Positions 43,704 to 54,300 of a DNA stretch of 64,000 nucleotides are shown piece by piece; the first letter of the stretch is position 1, and each line of letters starts with the position of its first letter. Made by a program: the position numbers and the translations under genes. Location of the stretch: assembly GCF_036898095.1 (NCBI RefSeq), contig NC_090729.1, positions 75,700,754 to 75,764,753 of the forward strand, written 5' to 3'. Source of the stretch: Palaemon carinicauda. Lineage: Eukaryota; Arthropoda; Malacostraca; Decapoda; Palaemonidae. The notes beneath the pieces were generated by a model that searched no databases, was not told the DNA's origin, and saw nothing but the letters and a program-made list of their open reading frames with translations.

Positions 43704-46331
43704 CAGTGATACCTCTACATACGATCTTAATTCGTTCCAGAAACTACTTCGTATGTTAAAACGATCGTATGTTTGAGCAAATATTCCCATAAGAATACTG
43801 TACATGGTAATTGAATTAATTCGTTCCACAGCCTAAAAACCCATAATAAATCCTTAATAAATGGCTAGACATAATTACACGTGACATTAATACAATGCCT
43901 GTATAATAAATACATATTACAAACCAAAAAAAAGAACATCATAATGAAATAATAAATAAAAAACGGGTTGTAATGTAACACTACCTTAGTGACAGGCCAG
44001 CGCAGGTGTAGGGACTTCTACGCAGGAGGAGACGGAAGATCAGCGAGGAGGTAGGGACAGTGACTTTGTACGATAACGTGTACGATAACTTACACTAACT
44101 TACACTACTACGTGAACTTTAACGTAGCTTATTTTTTTTTTTCATTTTTATAATTTTATATTTTTTTTTACATTTTTTCTTTTCTTATTTTTAATTTTCA
44201 TCACTTTCACTTGATTCGGTCTTTCTTTTCTTTGCTTCACTTTCTTTCTTTTCATCATGATCACTAGACCGTTTTAAAGATTTTTTAAAGGAACTATCGA
44301 GTGAAAGTTGCTTTGTACGGCTTTTGAGGATTTTTCTAAAATGCGTTGAGCAAACATCTTTGAACTGCGCAACAACAAGGCAAACCTGAAGTTTCTGTGG
44401 GTGATGCTTGTCGATGAAATCAACAACGTGTTGATGATATGCCAACATCTGTTTTATTTCCGCCGTACCTAAGATTTGGCCTACCTCCTCGATCTCCTCC
44501 AACTCACTCAACTGCGCTTGGAACTCATCATGCTGCATGGCTTGCAACTCCTTGAGTTCCTTGGTGGTGAGCTCTTCATGATGCTCATCGACTAGTTCGG
44601 TGATGTCATCTTCATCTACCTCCAGACCCATGGACTTGCCAAGGGATACAATCTCTTCGACGTCTTCCTCGGCGGCAAGCACAGGTTCATTCTCGGGGCC
44701 AAAACCTTCGAAATCTCTGGAAGCAACAGCATCAGGCCAAAGCTTCTTCCAAGCGGAATTCAGGGTCCGACGAGTTACTCCCTCCCAAGCCTGATCAATG
44801 ATCTTTAAGCAGTGCACGATATTGAAGTGGCTCCTCCAAAATTCACGCAAAGTTAAGTTGGTGCTTTGCGTGACATTAAAGCACTGCTTAGATAAGTGCT
44901 TTGTGTAGAGCTTCTTAAAATTTGAGATGACTTGCTGGTCCATGAGCTGGAGGATAGGGGTGGTATTCGGTGGAAGATACAACACCTTGATGAATTTGTA
45001 TTCGTCGATGATATCATCCTCGAGTTCGGGGGGATGAGCGGGTGCATTGTCCAAACAAAGCAAGCACTTCAAAGGTAAATTCCTTTCCTGAAGATACTTC
45101 TTGACAGCAGGGCCGAAAACTACGTTTACCCATTCCACAAAGATATGCCTAGTAACCCAATCCTTAGAATTAGAACGCCATAGAATATGTGGCAGGTCTT
45201 TATTAATTCTATGTGCTTTAAATGCCCTAGGGTTTTCGGAATGGTAAACTAACAGAGGCTTAATTTTGCAGTCCCCGCTGGCGTTGGCACAAAGCGCAAG
45301 AGTCAACTGATCCTTCATTGGCTTATGTCCAGGCATTTTCTTCTCTTCGGCGGTAATGTCCGTTCGACTAGGCATCTTTTTCCAAAACAGACCGGTATCA
45401 TTACAGTTGAAAACCTGCTGCTCTACGTAACCTTCCTCCGCCACGATGCTTTCGAACTTTTTAACAAAGTCTTTAGCAGCCTTAGTGTCCGAACTCGAAG
45501 CTTCTCCATGACGAACAACTGAATGAATCCCGGTCCGTTTCCTAAATTTCTCGAACCAACCTCGAGATGCCTTGATTTCCTCCGTCGTAGGATTGGCTGA
45601 ACTCTCCCCCGCGTCACCCCGAGAGCGCGCCGCCTTCAAGTCACTGTAGATAGCGCTGGCCTTCTCACAAATGATCGTTTCCGTGATCGTATCGCCAACA
45701 ATCTCCTTGTCTTTGATCCATATTAACAAAAGTCGTTCCATCTCTTCAAGGGTAGGGCTACGACGTCCAGAAATAATCGTGATCCCCTTCGAAGGTTTCA
45801 CTGATTTAATGGCTGACTTCTGTTTTATGATCGTCGAGATCGTCGACATGTTCCGGCCATATTGTTTAGCGAGATCGCTAATACGTACACCTCGCTCATG
45901 CTTTTCTATGATTTCCTGCTTTAATTCTAATGAAAGCATAGACTTCCTCTTTTTCTCACCACTGCTACTACTTCCTGAACCGAAACTAAGCTTTTTAGGA
46001 CCCATGATTACGGAACACAGAAAACAACACGTGAAAAGGCAAGATAAAAAACTGTTAAAACTGAGCGAATAGAGGACAACCACACGATGCGCACGGGATG
46101 AGAGGACTGATCAAGGTGACGCTCGATTGGCGTCCCTCCGATGTGCTGTCGTCTAGCGGCGTCAACAACAAACTATGCTGCACGCTTTCGAGAAAATTTC
46201 ACGGTTAAGCGTATTGTTTACGTCGTATGTTGGAGCAACACTTCGTATGTTGAGACAGAAATTTGGTTGAATTTTATTTCGTATGTTGGAAAATTCGTAT
46301 GTTGGGACAATCGTATGCAGAGGTTCCACTG
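43704..46331 (-). mobile_element. Tigger transposon, family B, apparently complete (2.6 kb)
   Basis: The left edge is TA-CAGTGATACCTCTACATACG and the right edge is CGTATGCAGAGGTTCCACTG-TA. The inverted repeat is about 20 bp with three differences. Repeated TTCGTATGTTGRRA blocks lie inside both ends, a usual Tigger arrangement of binding sites. TA target duplications at 43,702-43,703 and 46,332-46,333. One gene, the transposase, on the minus strand. Confidence 0.93.
44191..46005 (-). CDS. Tigger/TIGD1-like transposase, family B, intact frame with an altered first catalytic residue
   Basis: A 604-codon frame from ATG at 46,005 (MGPKKLSFGS). The frame is open 78 bp further upstream but without an ATG, and this start matches the family. 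Residues about 22-62 are the CENP-B/psq-like HTH (LELKQEIIEKHERGVRISDL), about 85-165 the Tc5-type HTH (MERLLLIWIKD ... GWFEKFRKR), about 190-390 the DDE domain. Catalytic motifs 2 and 3 are present: D319 in LCLDNAPAHP and D356 in LQLMDQQVI. Motif 1 reads FNCNDTGLFWKK, where Tigger proteins normally have D-E-T; here positions 202-203 are N-D. The Pro before the last Asp is Leu. The tail is Lys/Glu-rich with a nuclear-localisation-like KKRKT. Intact frame but doubtful activity. Confidence 0.93.
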   Translation of the reverse strand: MGPKKLSFGSGSSSSGEKKRKSMLSLELKQEIIEKHERGVRISDLAKQYGRNMSTISTIIKQKSAIKSVKPSKGITIISGRRSPTLEEMERLLLIWIKDKEIVGDTITETIICEKASAIYSDLKAARSRGDAGESSANPTTEEIKASRGWFEKFRKRTGIHSVVRHGEASSSDTKAAKDFVKKFESIVAEEGYVEQQVFNCNDTGLFWKKMPSRTDITAEEKKMPGHKPMKDQLTLALCANASGDCKIKPLLVYHSENPRAFKAHRINKDLPHILWRSNSKDWVTRHIFVEWVNVVFGPAVKKYLQERNLPLKCLLCLDNAPAHPPELEDDIIDEYKFIKVLYLPPNTTPILQLMDQQVISNFKKLYTKHLSKQCFNVTQSTNLTLREFWRSHFNIVHCLKIIDQAWEGVTRRTLNSAWKKLWPDAVASRDFEGFGPENEPVLAAEEDVEEIVSLGKSMGLEVDEDDITELVDEHHEELTTKELKELQAMQHDEFQAQLSELEEIEEVGQILGTAEIKQMLAYHQHVVDFIDKHHPQKLQVCLVVAQFKDVCSTHFRKILKSRTKQLSLDSSFKKSLKRSSDHDEKKESEAKKRKTESSESDEN

Positions 46332-46399
46332 TACATATAAAAAGTTAAGATATCAAAATTTCTGCTTTCAGTTTTGTTCTTAAATTACCTTTCAAAAGT

Positions 46400-46640
46400 T
46401 AAAAAAGTTGAAAGTTGCGGGTTTTAGGTCTCCACTCAGACGATCTAAATCATTCTGCTCGGGCGACCATAAGCCAGCAGGGACTATCACTAGTCCCTTC
46501 TAACCTCCCCCCCAGGCGCCACCCTGGGGAGTACCCCCCGGTAGAAGGTCTCACTATCCGCGTCCTGGCGGGGACACGAACTCGGGACCTCTGAAACAGA
46601 AGCCTGCGACGCTACCAACCTAGCTATCCAAGAGCTTTTT
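46400..46640 (-). mobile_element. tRNA-derived SINE
   Basis: Read on the minus strand from about 46,637: TTGGATAGCTAGGTTGGTAG (A-box, 46,626-46,611) and, 35 bp later, GAGTTCGTGTCC (B-box, 46,583-46,572), the split promoter of RNA polymerase III. The text between them can be drawn as a tRNA-like anticodon part. The body, GC-rich (TGGGGGGGAGG and GCTGGCTTATGG), runs to about 46,420. There is no CCA-ready acceptor stem, so it is not a tRNA gene. 3' tail not clearly defined. Confidence 0.65.
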
Positions 46641-47844
46641 AAATAAAAGAGGTAGAAGAGTTAGAAGTAACCCAAAACAACATTGTTTTAATGGGGTCTG
46701 AGCACTCTCCTTAAGGAGTTTTGAAAGAAGAGAATAATGAGAATTCCTTTCGTCCAAGTAGAGCATTGAAATCTTAAAATCTTATTTTAGGCACCCATAA
46801 ACAATTGGAAAAAGTTTATCAACCAAGGCTTTCTCATGGTAGTTGAGTAATACCTGCTACTTTCAGTTTTACCAGAAACTTATCCTTGGAGAGAGTTTCA
46901 AGCCCAGTACAGTGGCCCTGCAGTTTGATATTTGCCTAATCTTATTTAAGAGAAGTCAAGTTTGATTTTGGTAGGGGTTGGTTCCTTGGTTCATCAATAG
47001 TAGCAGGAGAATATTTAAGACGGACAAAATAATATATTAATAGAATAGTTAATTTTTTTTAGACTTTAAAAAAATGGAGGAAACAGTTCAGTTAATTTTT
47101 TTTCCAATTGTTAGCTAAGAATCAGTTTCAGAATCAAGTGGGATAGGATAGAAATTTGTTTAGGTTATACAGTAGTTGTCTGACTTATGTGGTATACAAA
47201 TTACAGTAAGAGGACTAAGATTTGTGTATCCCAAGTTGGATATAAAGGTACGAGTATATAAGTTTAGAACTTTTTTAACTTGCTAGTGTTATACTTAGTA
47301 CCCCTGTCCCTCCCTCCATCCAGGCATTGGAGTCTTGAGCAATGAACTTCAATGAAGTTTCTTTGAAATAAACTTATTTCTTGAGATGAAATTAATTGTT
47401 TTAATACTTATCTAGAATTCATGAAAGTTCTTACCCTCTGCCCCACTCACAGCGGCTCTAACTTCTCTCCACAATACCACTCCTATCACTCAGAATGAGA
47501 AGTAAGAGGGCAGCCATTAGGGGGAAAGATATTTGTTGACGTTGGCACTCTATACAACTGTTTATTTTAGTGCTCCATACCATAGCATCTGTTCAGTAGG
47601 AACAAAAGTAGCACAGTAACCTACATAGATCTTTCATTACAACGAATGAATAGTAATAAACTTCATGTAACTTGAAATAATTAGTTTTATTTTAAGAATG
47701 AAATTTTTTCCAGTCAAGTTAGCTTTACGTATGTATGGAAAAGATAAAGATGTATATTGTGAATCTTTAAAATTTTTTTAGATTTATTTATAGATTACAA
47801 TTTTATTTTTCATACTAATATTGTAATTATTTTTTCAATTTTAG
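46640..47844 (+). other. intronic sequence upstream of the large exon
   Basis: AT-rich, no coding frame or transposon that I can support, apart from a lone CAGTAGTTGTCTGACTTATG near 47,170 that resembles a family C terminus. It ends in a pyrimidine-rich stretch and the acceptor TTTTAG at 47,839-47,844. Confidence 0.6.
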
Positions 47845-50800
47845 CATGGAGATGCATGGCCGGCTGGTGGTTGGGTTGCGTCATGGCATATGGAAGAAAG
47901 CAGCCAGCGTTCCAGCCTTCAGCTCTTGGGTGAAAATCGTCATAGGGCCCAGTTGAGGGAAGAAGCTAATTCACCTCAAGATGGACCATCATCAGTTACT
48001 ACTCAAACTACAACTTGCTGGTATGACATTGTAGCCTCATTAGGGGGCGTCTGTCAAACTTCAACTGGTTTTTCAATGTCTAATGAACCAGGGGCAAAAG
48101 ATGGGTGGAACTCTTCTCAAAACTGTAAGAACTCTCGTGAAGATGCAGGGGCATCATGTTCTTCTCCAACTTACATTAGTGATTCTCCAACAAGTAAATT
48201 TTCACCCTTATCATTAGAATCAACAACTTCTAGTTCCAACAACTCTCCGGAACAGAAAAATTGTCAAGTTTTCCAAACTAAAATTGATAACCTTTCCTTT
48301 GAAAAATCAAAGATAAGTCATAAGAAGGAATTGTTAGATGGTCCAACTAGTGACAAGAATACCAATGTGATAATGAATAACTTAAGTAAAGAACAAATTA
48401 GTGATATATTGAAAGTTAAAGGAGAAATATTAAGGTCCCTGGCACCTAATGCTAATATAGATTCTCCAGTTTTTTCTTGTGATGAAAAAAATAGAGGTAT
48501 TTTTAATAAAAATCTGGTCAAAGTTGGAATAAATAAAATTAGTGTTGGTGATGGTGTAGAAGAAGCTAGTGAAGGTGCTACTAGAGATGAGGGTTATTCA
48601 ACTATGTCAAGTGACGTGCAGGCTGAAGTCAAAGAGAGCATAACTACGAGTTCAGTTACTACTGTTCAAGAAGAACCATTAATGTTGAGTTCAACAACAG
48701 AATGCCAGGATCAAGAAATTAGTCATTCCTGTGAAACACAGTTGAGAAGATTAGCATCCCAGAGTGAAAACATCACATTACAAACAGCAGAAGAAACTGA
48801 AAACATCGAACGATCCATTGAGGGAGATTTGAAGTATGAAGGTAATGCAGTTGAAGGAAAAGAAAGTTGTGAAAGCTTGATAAAAAATGAATCATATAAA
48901 AGTGAACCTTTGGAGAAAGAAACTTCTGATGAGAGAAAAATATCTTTAAGTGCAAATACCGAGTACTGTGATGGTCTTCGTATTATATACGATGAAGAAG
49001 ATAATAACTCTGATGTCTTTTTTATACCTATTCAAGAACCAGAAAATGAAAGTCTTTATAGGCACAGTTACCATATATCTTCAAGTGTGGAATCCCAGAA
49101 ACCTGTAAGGTGTTATTCAGACTCCCAGCTATATGTAGGATCCTCTCATGCCCCAAAGTTTGTTCGTAGCTTGGATCGGCATGTTTCTTTGAAAGAGCTT
49201 GCTGAAAGAACAGCATCTACAGAAGAAGTTTTACAGGAAGCCCGCAACACGAGGAGTCTTAAACGAACGTCGGGCCATGCTAGCTTAAAAGGGAGGAGAA
49301 ATAAAGCCCTTCCAAAAGAGGATTGCACAACGTCTGGCAGTAGTGAGGAATTATGGCCCCTGCAAAATCAGCATAGAAAATATCTATCTCCCTCATATAG
49401 TCATGCAGAGTTAGAAGACTGGTCCCTAGACCTATCATCAGAATACCTAAGTGGCCCCTGTGGAGAGGGGGAGGGGAGTGAAAGTGTGGGAACCACAGGT
49501 GCCCATCAAGGTTCTTTACCGTCCATTCAGGAGGCCACCCCAGATTTAGAAGAGGACAATAATGAGTTCCTGTGGAATGGTGCTACATATTTTAAAGCAG
49601 ATGTAGATTTAAATTGGTCCAGTAAAAAAGAATTAACCAAAAGCTGGCAGTTGGATCACTCCAAAGAAAATCAAACTGTGATGTCTCCTAGATCTGGCTG
49701 CTCTGACCAGCCAGCTGTTTGGTCAAGCAGTGAACAGCTCTCATGTTGCTCTGAAGGTGTGTCCAAATGTAGTTCCGATTTTGAGAACTTTTGTGAGCAG
49801 ATTTGTAACCTTCCAGAATTGAAGAGAGTTTCATTTTGTAGTAGTGAGGCAGGTGGTCATGAGGCCTCTAAAGCTGCTACACCAGAAACTTCAAGCGTAG
49901 AAGGACATGAAGATGAGCTTGTTGATGAGTTAAACATAGGTACAGTTTTTACTAGAGATTTTTATCGACTTGTTAAATTTGAAAGTAGTAAAAGTTTGGC
50001 TGCATCTAGCAGAAGCCTAGCAACAACAGATGGTCTTTTAACTATTGAGAAATTACAAGATTTAGAGAGTGGAGGGAATCATAAAGAGGCGCTTGCATCA
50101 ATGTTGGGATTCATAGCAGAACAACAAAGGTATTGCCAAGAAAGAGAAGTTCAAGATGAGAAGAATACTAGTCAATGTAAAGAGGTTTTGAGGTTAGCAA
50201 GTGCTCTTGACAATTCTGGTTCTTCTCTTGCAGCCTCAATGATATTCCGTGGAACTTTCCCAAAGATGGCCTTACGAGAAAAGTGTGCTGAGAAAGCAAA
50301 ACACTTTGATCAATTCTCTATGAAAACTTTACCACCACCTTTATTAAAACAATGCTCAGCTGATTCAGCTTTGGCTAAAGTAGGCCCATCTGCTCCTGCC
50401 AAATTAAGTAATTCATATTTCAAGACAGATCCTCTAATGGATGATTTATGTAATAGTTATACTTCTGCCAAATATTCTTCTGCAATTGTGCATCCTTCTG
50501 CTTCATGTTTTCCATCCAGTTCCCTTCCAGTTTCACCAGCCACTGCCCATCCTGAACCCTTTGTGCCTTCCCGGTCAAGTAGCTTGGCCTATCCTCAGGT
50601 AATTTCTACTTGTGGGGCTGAAGTTGCACCTACTCACATCCCATCAGGACCCCTCCAGAGTGCCTCACATCATCCTGGTACAAATTCCATTGTAGAAGAG
50701 GAACTTTGTCAGCCGCAACAGGATGCTTATCCACGTCTGCCACCAGTACCTGAACACCATTACTCCACAGTTTCGTCCTTTTCACCTGACCCTAGCCCAC

Positions 50801-51168
50801 CAGTACCTCGCCGCTCATCCAGCATGGCCTTCCCTTGTAACATTCTTCCTGTCCCAGAACACAAAGTGTCATTAACCGACTCCCCTCCTGTACCAAAACG
50901 CATAACGAGTAGAGCTCTTCCTAAACCCCCTGTTCCCATTGTAGAAACCCATGACATCAAACGTCCTAGAAGTTTCATTAGAGATGTTACTCCAAAACGT
51001 TTTAGTCTTCAAGAGTTGCAGCATATGGCTAGAGTTGAGGAGGAAGAAAAGCGAAATCAATATGGCACTGGTTGTTCTGCCCCAGAAGCTGTCAGTCCAG
51101 GAGATGCTGCAGGTCTGGGAACTAGTTGGGTTAGAGTTCAGCCACATATTGATCTTCAAGACCCCCAG
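47845..51168 (+). CDS. large internal exon of an unrecognised host gene (1,108 codons)
   Basis: The frame is open from a splice acceptor (TTTTAG before 47,845, giving HGDAWPAGGWVASWHMEESS) to a donor (CAG|GTATGT at 51,168/51,169), both in phase 0, so the exon can be skipped or included without a frame change. Beyond the donor the frame stops within 17 codons. Residue numbers count from the acceptor. The protein is Ser/Glu-rich and looks disordered. A compact, non-repetitive segment FTRDFYRLVKFESSKSL at about 702-718 is followed by a helical-looking stretch (TIEKLQDLES ... MLGFIAEQQRYCQ). Pro-rich SH3-type motifs PPVPRRSSS (about 985) and PPVPKRITS (about 1,014) precede a charged segment (RFSLQELQHMARVEEEEKR). 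Base use is ordinary, unlike the transposons. It resembles a cytoskeletal or signalling scaffold in style, but I do not recognise the family, and no function is claimed. Other exons lie outside or were not seen. Confidence 0.85.
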
Positions 51169-54003
51169 GTATGTTATTATATTGGTTATCTTTTTAATAT
51201 CTTGTGCTTTTGTATTTAGATAGGTAATTTTATAATTACAGAGAACAATATAATAGTATTATTATTAGAGTGATGTAATTTTTGAGTAATATTACAAAAG
51301 GTTGTATGATATGTTGGGCAGTATTAGGAATTGATAGGTAAAACATTAGAGATGTCTATGCTCTTGATATTAGATAAATTATTTGCTCTTTTTCAAGCAG
51401 TCGAGAGTTTGATTTTAATACAGGCCCCTTCTTTGAAAATGTGTCTATGCATATTTTGCACCCTGTATTCAAATGAATATGCTAGTATTTCAATCATCTC
51501 CTTGCTTTTCCATCTTTTAACCCTTTTCACATCCCTAAGTCTTTCTAACCCATTTCCACTTTTTATATCTTAAGATCTTTTTGTTATCCTCTACAATCAA
51601 CACGCGTTCAGAATACATGTACAGTATAATTTGCAGCAATGGACACTTACTACGGACTTCTGATATACCGAACTAATTTCAGATAGCTAGAGTAGCATTT
51701 TGTTGGCAAAGGTCACCATCAGAAGTAAATAGTTCTTAGATCTATATGTTTATTTATTTTATATTTATTCATATAAGAGTAATAAAATATATATATCATA
51801 TTTATTATTGGTATATCTTCATGATAAATGGGCTATTAAAAAATAATGGTATATATATGAAATAACCTTTTTTTTCTATGCAAGCCTATCTCCAAACATG
51901 TAAACCCTATCAGCTGATCTAAAGCAACTACATACTCTTGACTATAGTACATGCCAACATGAGTTACAAGTAGTATTATTAACAGTGTACAGGGTATATG
52001 TAAAGATGATGTTATTAAAAATGTTATTTTACTTACTGTAGTCTTACAAATTAAAAATAAACGAAAAATAGTCATTTCCATATCATGTTTCCCCTACATA
52101 GGACGCCTAAAAGGAAAACAAAACGAACGAATGAACAAACATTTACACATCCAATTGATAATTATTGACACTAATAGCTTTTAGTAAATTCTATGTAAAC
52201 TATGGTAATTTATAACAAACAGCACTGACATTCATTCAATATTTATTATAGGATGCTTTAATTAAGTTTGGAAATTTCATTCAGGGCCCAGCTGATACAT
52301 GTAAACATTGTCAGCTGATTCAAGTTACACTATCAAGGGTATGTACTATGTGAATAGATATTCTTGATATAATTTCCAAACTTATTCAAACTATCTCATA
52401 ATCAATAACAAAGGTTTCATACAGTTTACTAAAAACTATAAATATCGTTAGCTATTATTTGAATGTATAAATGTGTTTATTCATTCGTTTATCATTTGTT
52501 TGTTGGTTTGTTCATTCGTTTAGATGAAATGTAAACAAACAAAAGGACTTCCTTTTTGGGAATTGTATGTAGGGCAGATGTGATATAGAATCAATTTTAT
52601 TGAGTTTATTTTGAATCTCGAAACATACATTAAGTAAATTGGAATTGTAATAACATCTTTACATAACCAAAACCTAAATTATATGCTAACAAAAAAGGTT
52701 TTTATGATTTAGCAGTCTTTTTACACCTCAGAAATGAGATAAATTAAAATTAATCTTCATTTCTTACATTTTTCAATCAATAGGTCATTCTATGGTCAGA
52801 TGTATGGAATATTCATGTTTATTTTCTTATTCATTTACAAATAAAGTAGTCTTGCATACATTATTTTATCATATTCTCTGACTTAGACATACATGTAATT
52901 AAGGCAGTAGCTTTAGTTTCCAGATTGCTCACAATTGTTTTCTGGTGCTGTTTTCAGTTTGTTTTGATATGGCCTATGATTGAAGTAATCTGTTTTCATG
53001 ATTTCATTTTGCATTTAGCCTAAGTAGCCTATATTTACTTCATTTCGTGAGTGTCATTTAATTCCTTAATTATGTCATCATAAGGTGAAAAACAAAACTG
53101 TGATAATCTCAGCTGTTCGTTTTGATATTAGCCACATTTTTGGCATAAATGGTAGACCTATAGCCTATAGAATTTGGTATAATTTTGCTTGATTTTCTGC
53201 ATGGGGAAACTTTTTGCGATACACCAGACTGTAGGCAGTATCGAACCCACCTTCCCCCTTATTAGTCCGTTATTGCGACGTTCTACTGTACTTCTTCCAT
53301 TGACTCGGGAGCATGTTCTTTTCTGATACCATCTCTCCTTTTGAGTGATATATTCTGAGATCTATGTGCTCATTAATCTCTTTCGTTATTTTTTTTTCTT
53401 TAAAACATCTACCTCCAGCAGGGTTTCCTATTCAAAAGGTCTTTTTCAATTTTGCTTGTTTTCATTATTTCCATTTATTCAGTTCCCTCACTTTTATCTT
53501 GACTACCATATTCAGGCTCTTAAATGCCTTATCTATCCATTTATATATGGTCTTTATTTAGTTGCATCTTGATGTTTTTGTTTTGGCTGAATCTCTTATT
53601 CTGAGATACCATTAATTAGCTTTTATATTCCCTTGCTCTTTGCATTTGCATTTGCATCTGTAAATATTCCCTGACCCCAACACCATTGAATTAAGTATAT
53701 TTCAGTGAATCTTACCTGGTGTTCGATGTGCTTCCTTGCTGAAGTCTCTCCCTTCTGACCTCTCACATAAAGAATTAAGATAATCCTCTCTTCCTCTATC
53801 AGATTGGCTACATCTTCATGTCTTATTGGCTTATTAACACAACCTGTGGAGCTCTATGAGGAATAATACTGGCTTGGTGACACCTTCATTTTTATTGTTT
53901 TCCTTTTACCGCTGAGACACGCTAACCTTCTTGCAGTATGAGTCTTAGATTTTGAGTGGTACTGTTTTAGTTTCTTAGATAGGTCAAACATAAATTTGTG
54001 TTG
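51169..54003 (+). other. intron after the large exon
   Basis: Begins with a consensus donor (GTATGT). AT-rich with no further exon that I can support. It contains a foldback repeat (51,850-52,640). The DIRS pair from 54,004 on is probably inside the same intron or beyond the gene; the next exon is not seen in the window. Confidence 0.6.
51850..52640. repeat. intronic foldback (inverted-repeat) element
   Basis: The left arm at 52,085-52,200 (TTTCCCCTACATAGGACG, AACGAATGAACAAACATTTA, TTTTAGTAAATTCTATG) pairs with the right arm at 52,415-52,585 in reverse complement, with an insertion in the right arm. An inner pair, TAAGTTTGGAAAT (52,264) and ATTTCCAAACTTA (52,371), supports one fold. ACATGTAAAC plus TCAGCTGAT occurs at 51,897 and again at 52,297. 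No coding capacity. A palindromic MITE is likely, superfamily unknown. Confidence 0.75.
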
Positions 54004-54300
54004 GTTCCGTAACTGAAATACAAACCACGCTATTTAATATGGGTTATTACTTCGGCGTAGCTGAAATGACGAGCCATTAGAATTTTAACGAGGGTTTACT
54101 ACCCCACCGCTAGTTAGCAGGGGGTAGGGAGGGGTAACTTGCTACCCCCCCCCCTCACACACACCTGTGAATATTTCACTTTGCATTTGGCTCGGGTGAT
54201 GAACAGACGTGTCTGCTTTCACCTTCACTTAACTGCGATTAGTCTGTTTTTGCTCTCTCTTTTTCTACAGAGTGTGTGAAGTTGGCCTCTTTTATTAATA

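Noticed and set aside
44191..46005. A domesticated host gene derived from Tigger
   Set aside because: Complete terminal repeats and TA duplications still flank it, so it is better read as a transposon copy with a mutated catalytic residue.
46562..46637. A tRNA gene on the minus strand
   Set aside because: A- and B-boxes are present, but the acceptor stem does not pair convincingly and a longer GC-rich body follows, so a SINE fits better.
51331..51573. A further exon downstream of the large exon
   Set aside because: Hydrophobic low-complexity frame without splice signals that fit.
53215..53260. A second tRNA-like B-box (GGTTCGATACTGCC on the minus strand)
   Set aside because: No A-box at the right distance; probably chance.
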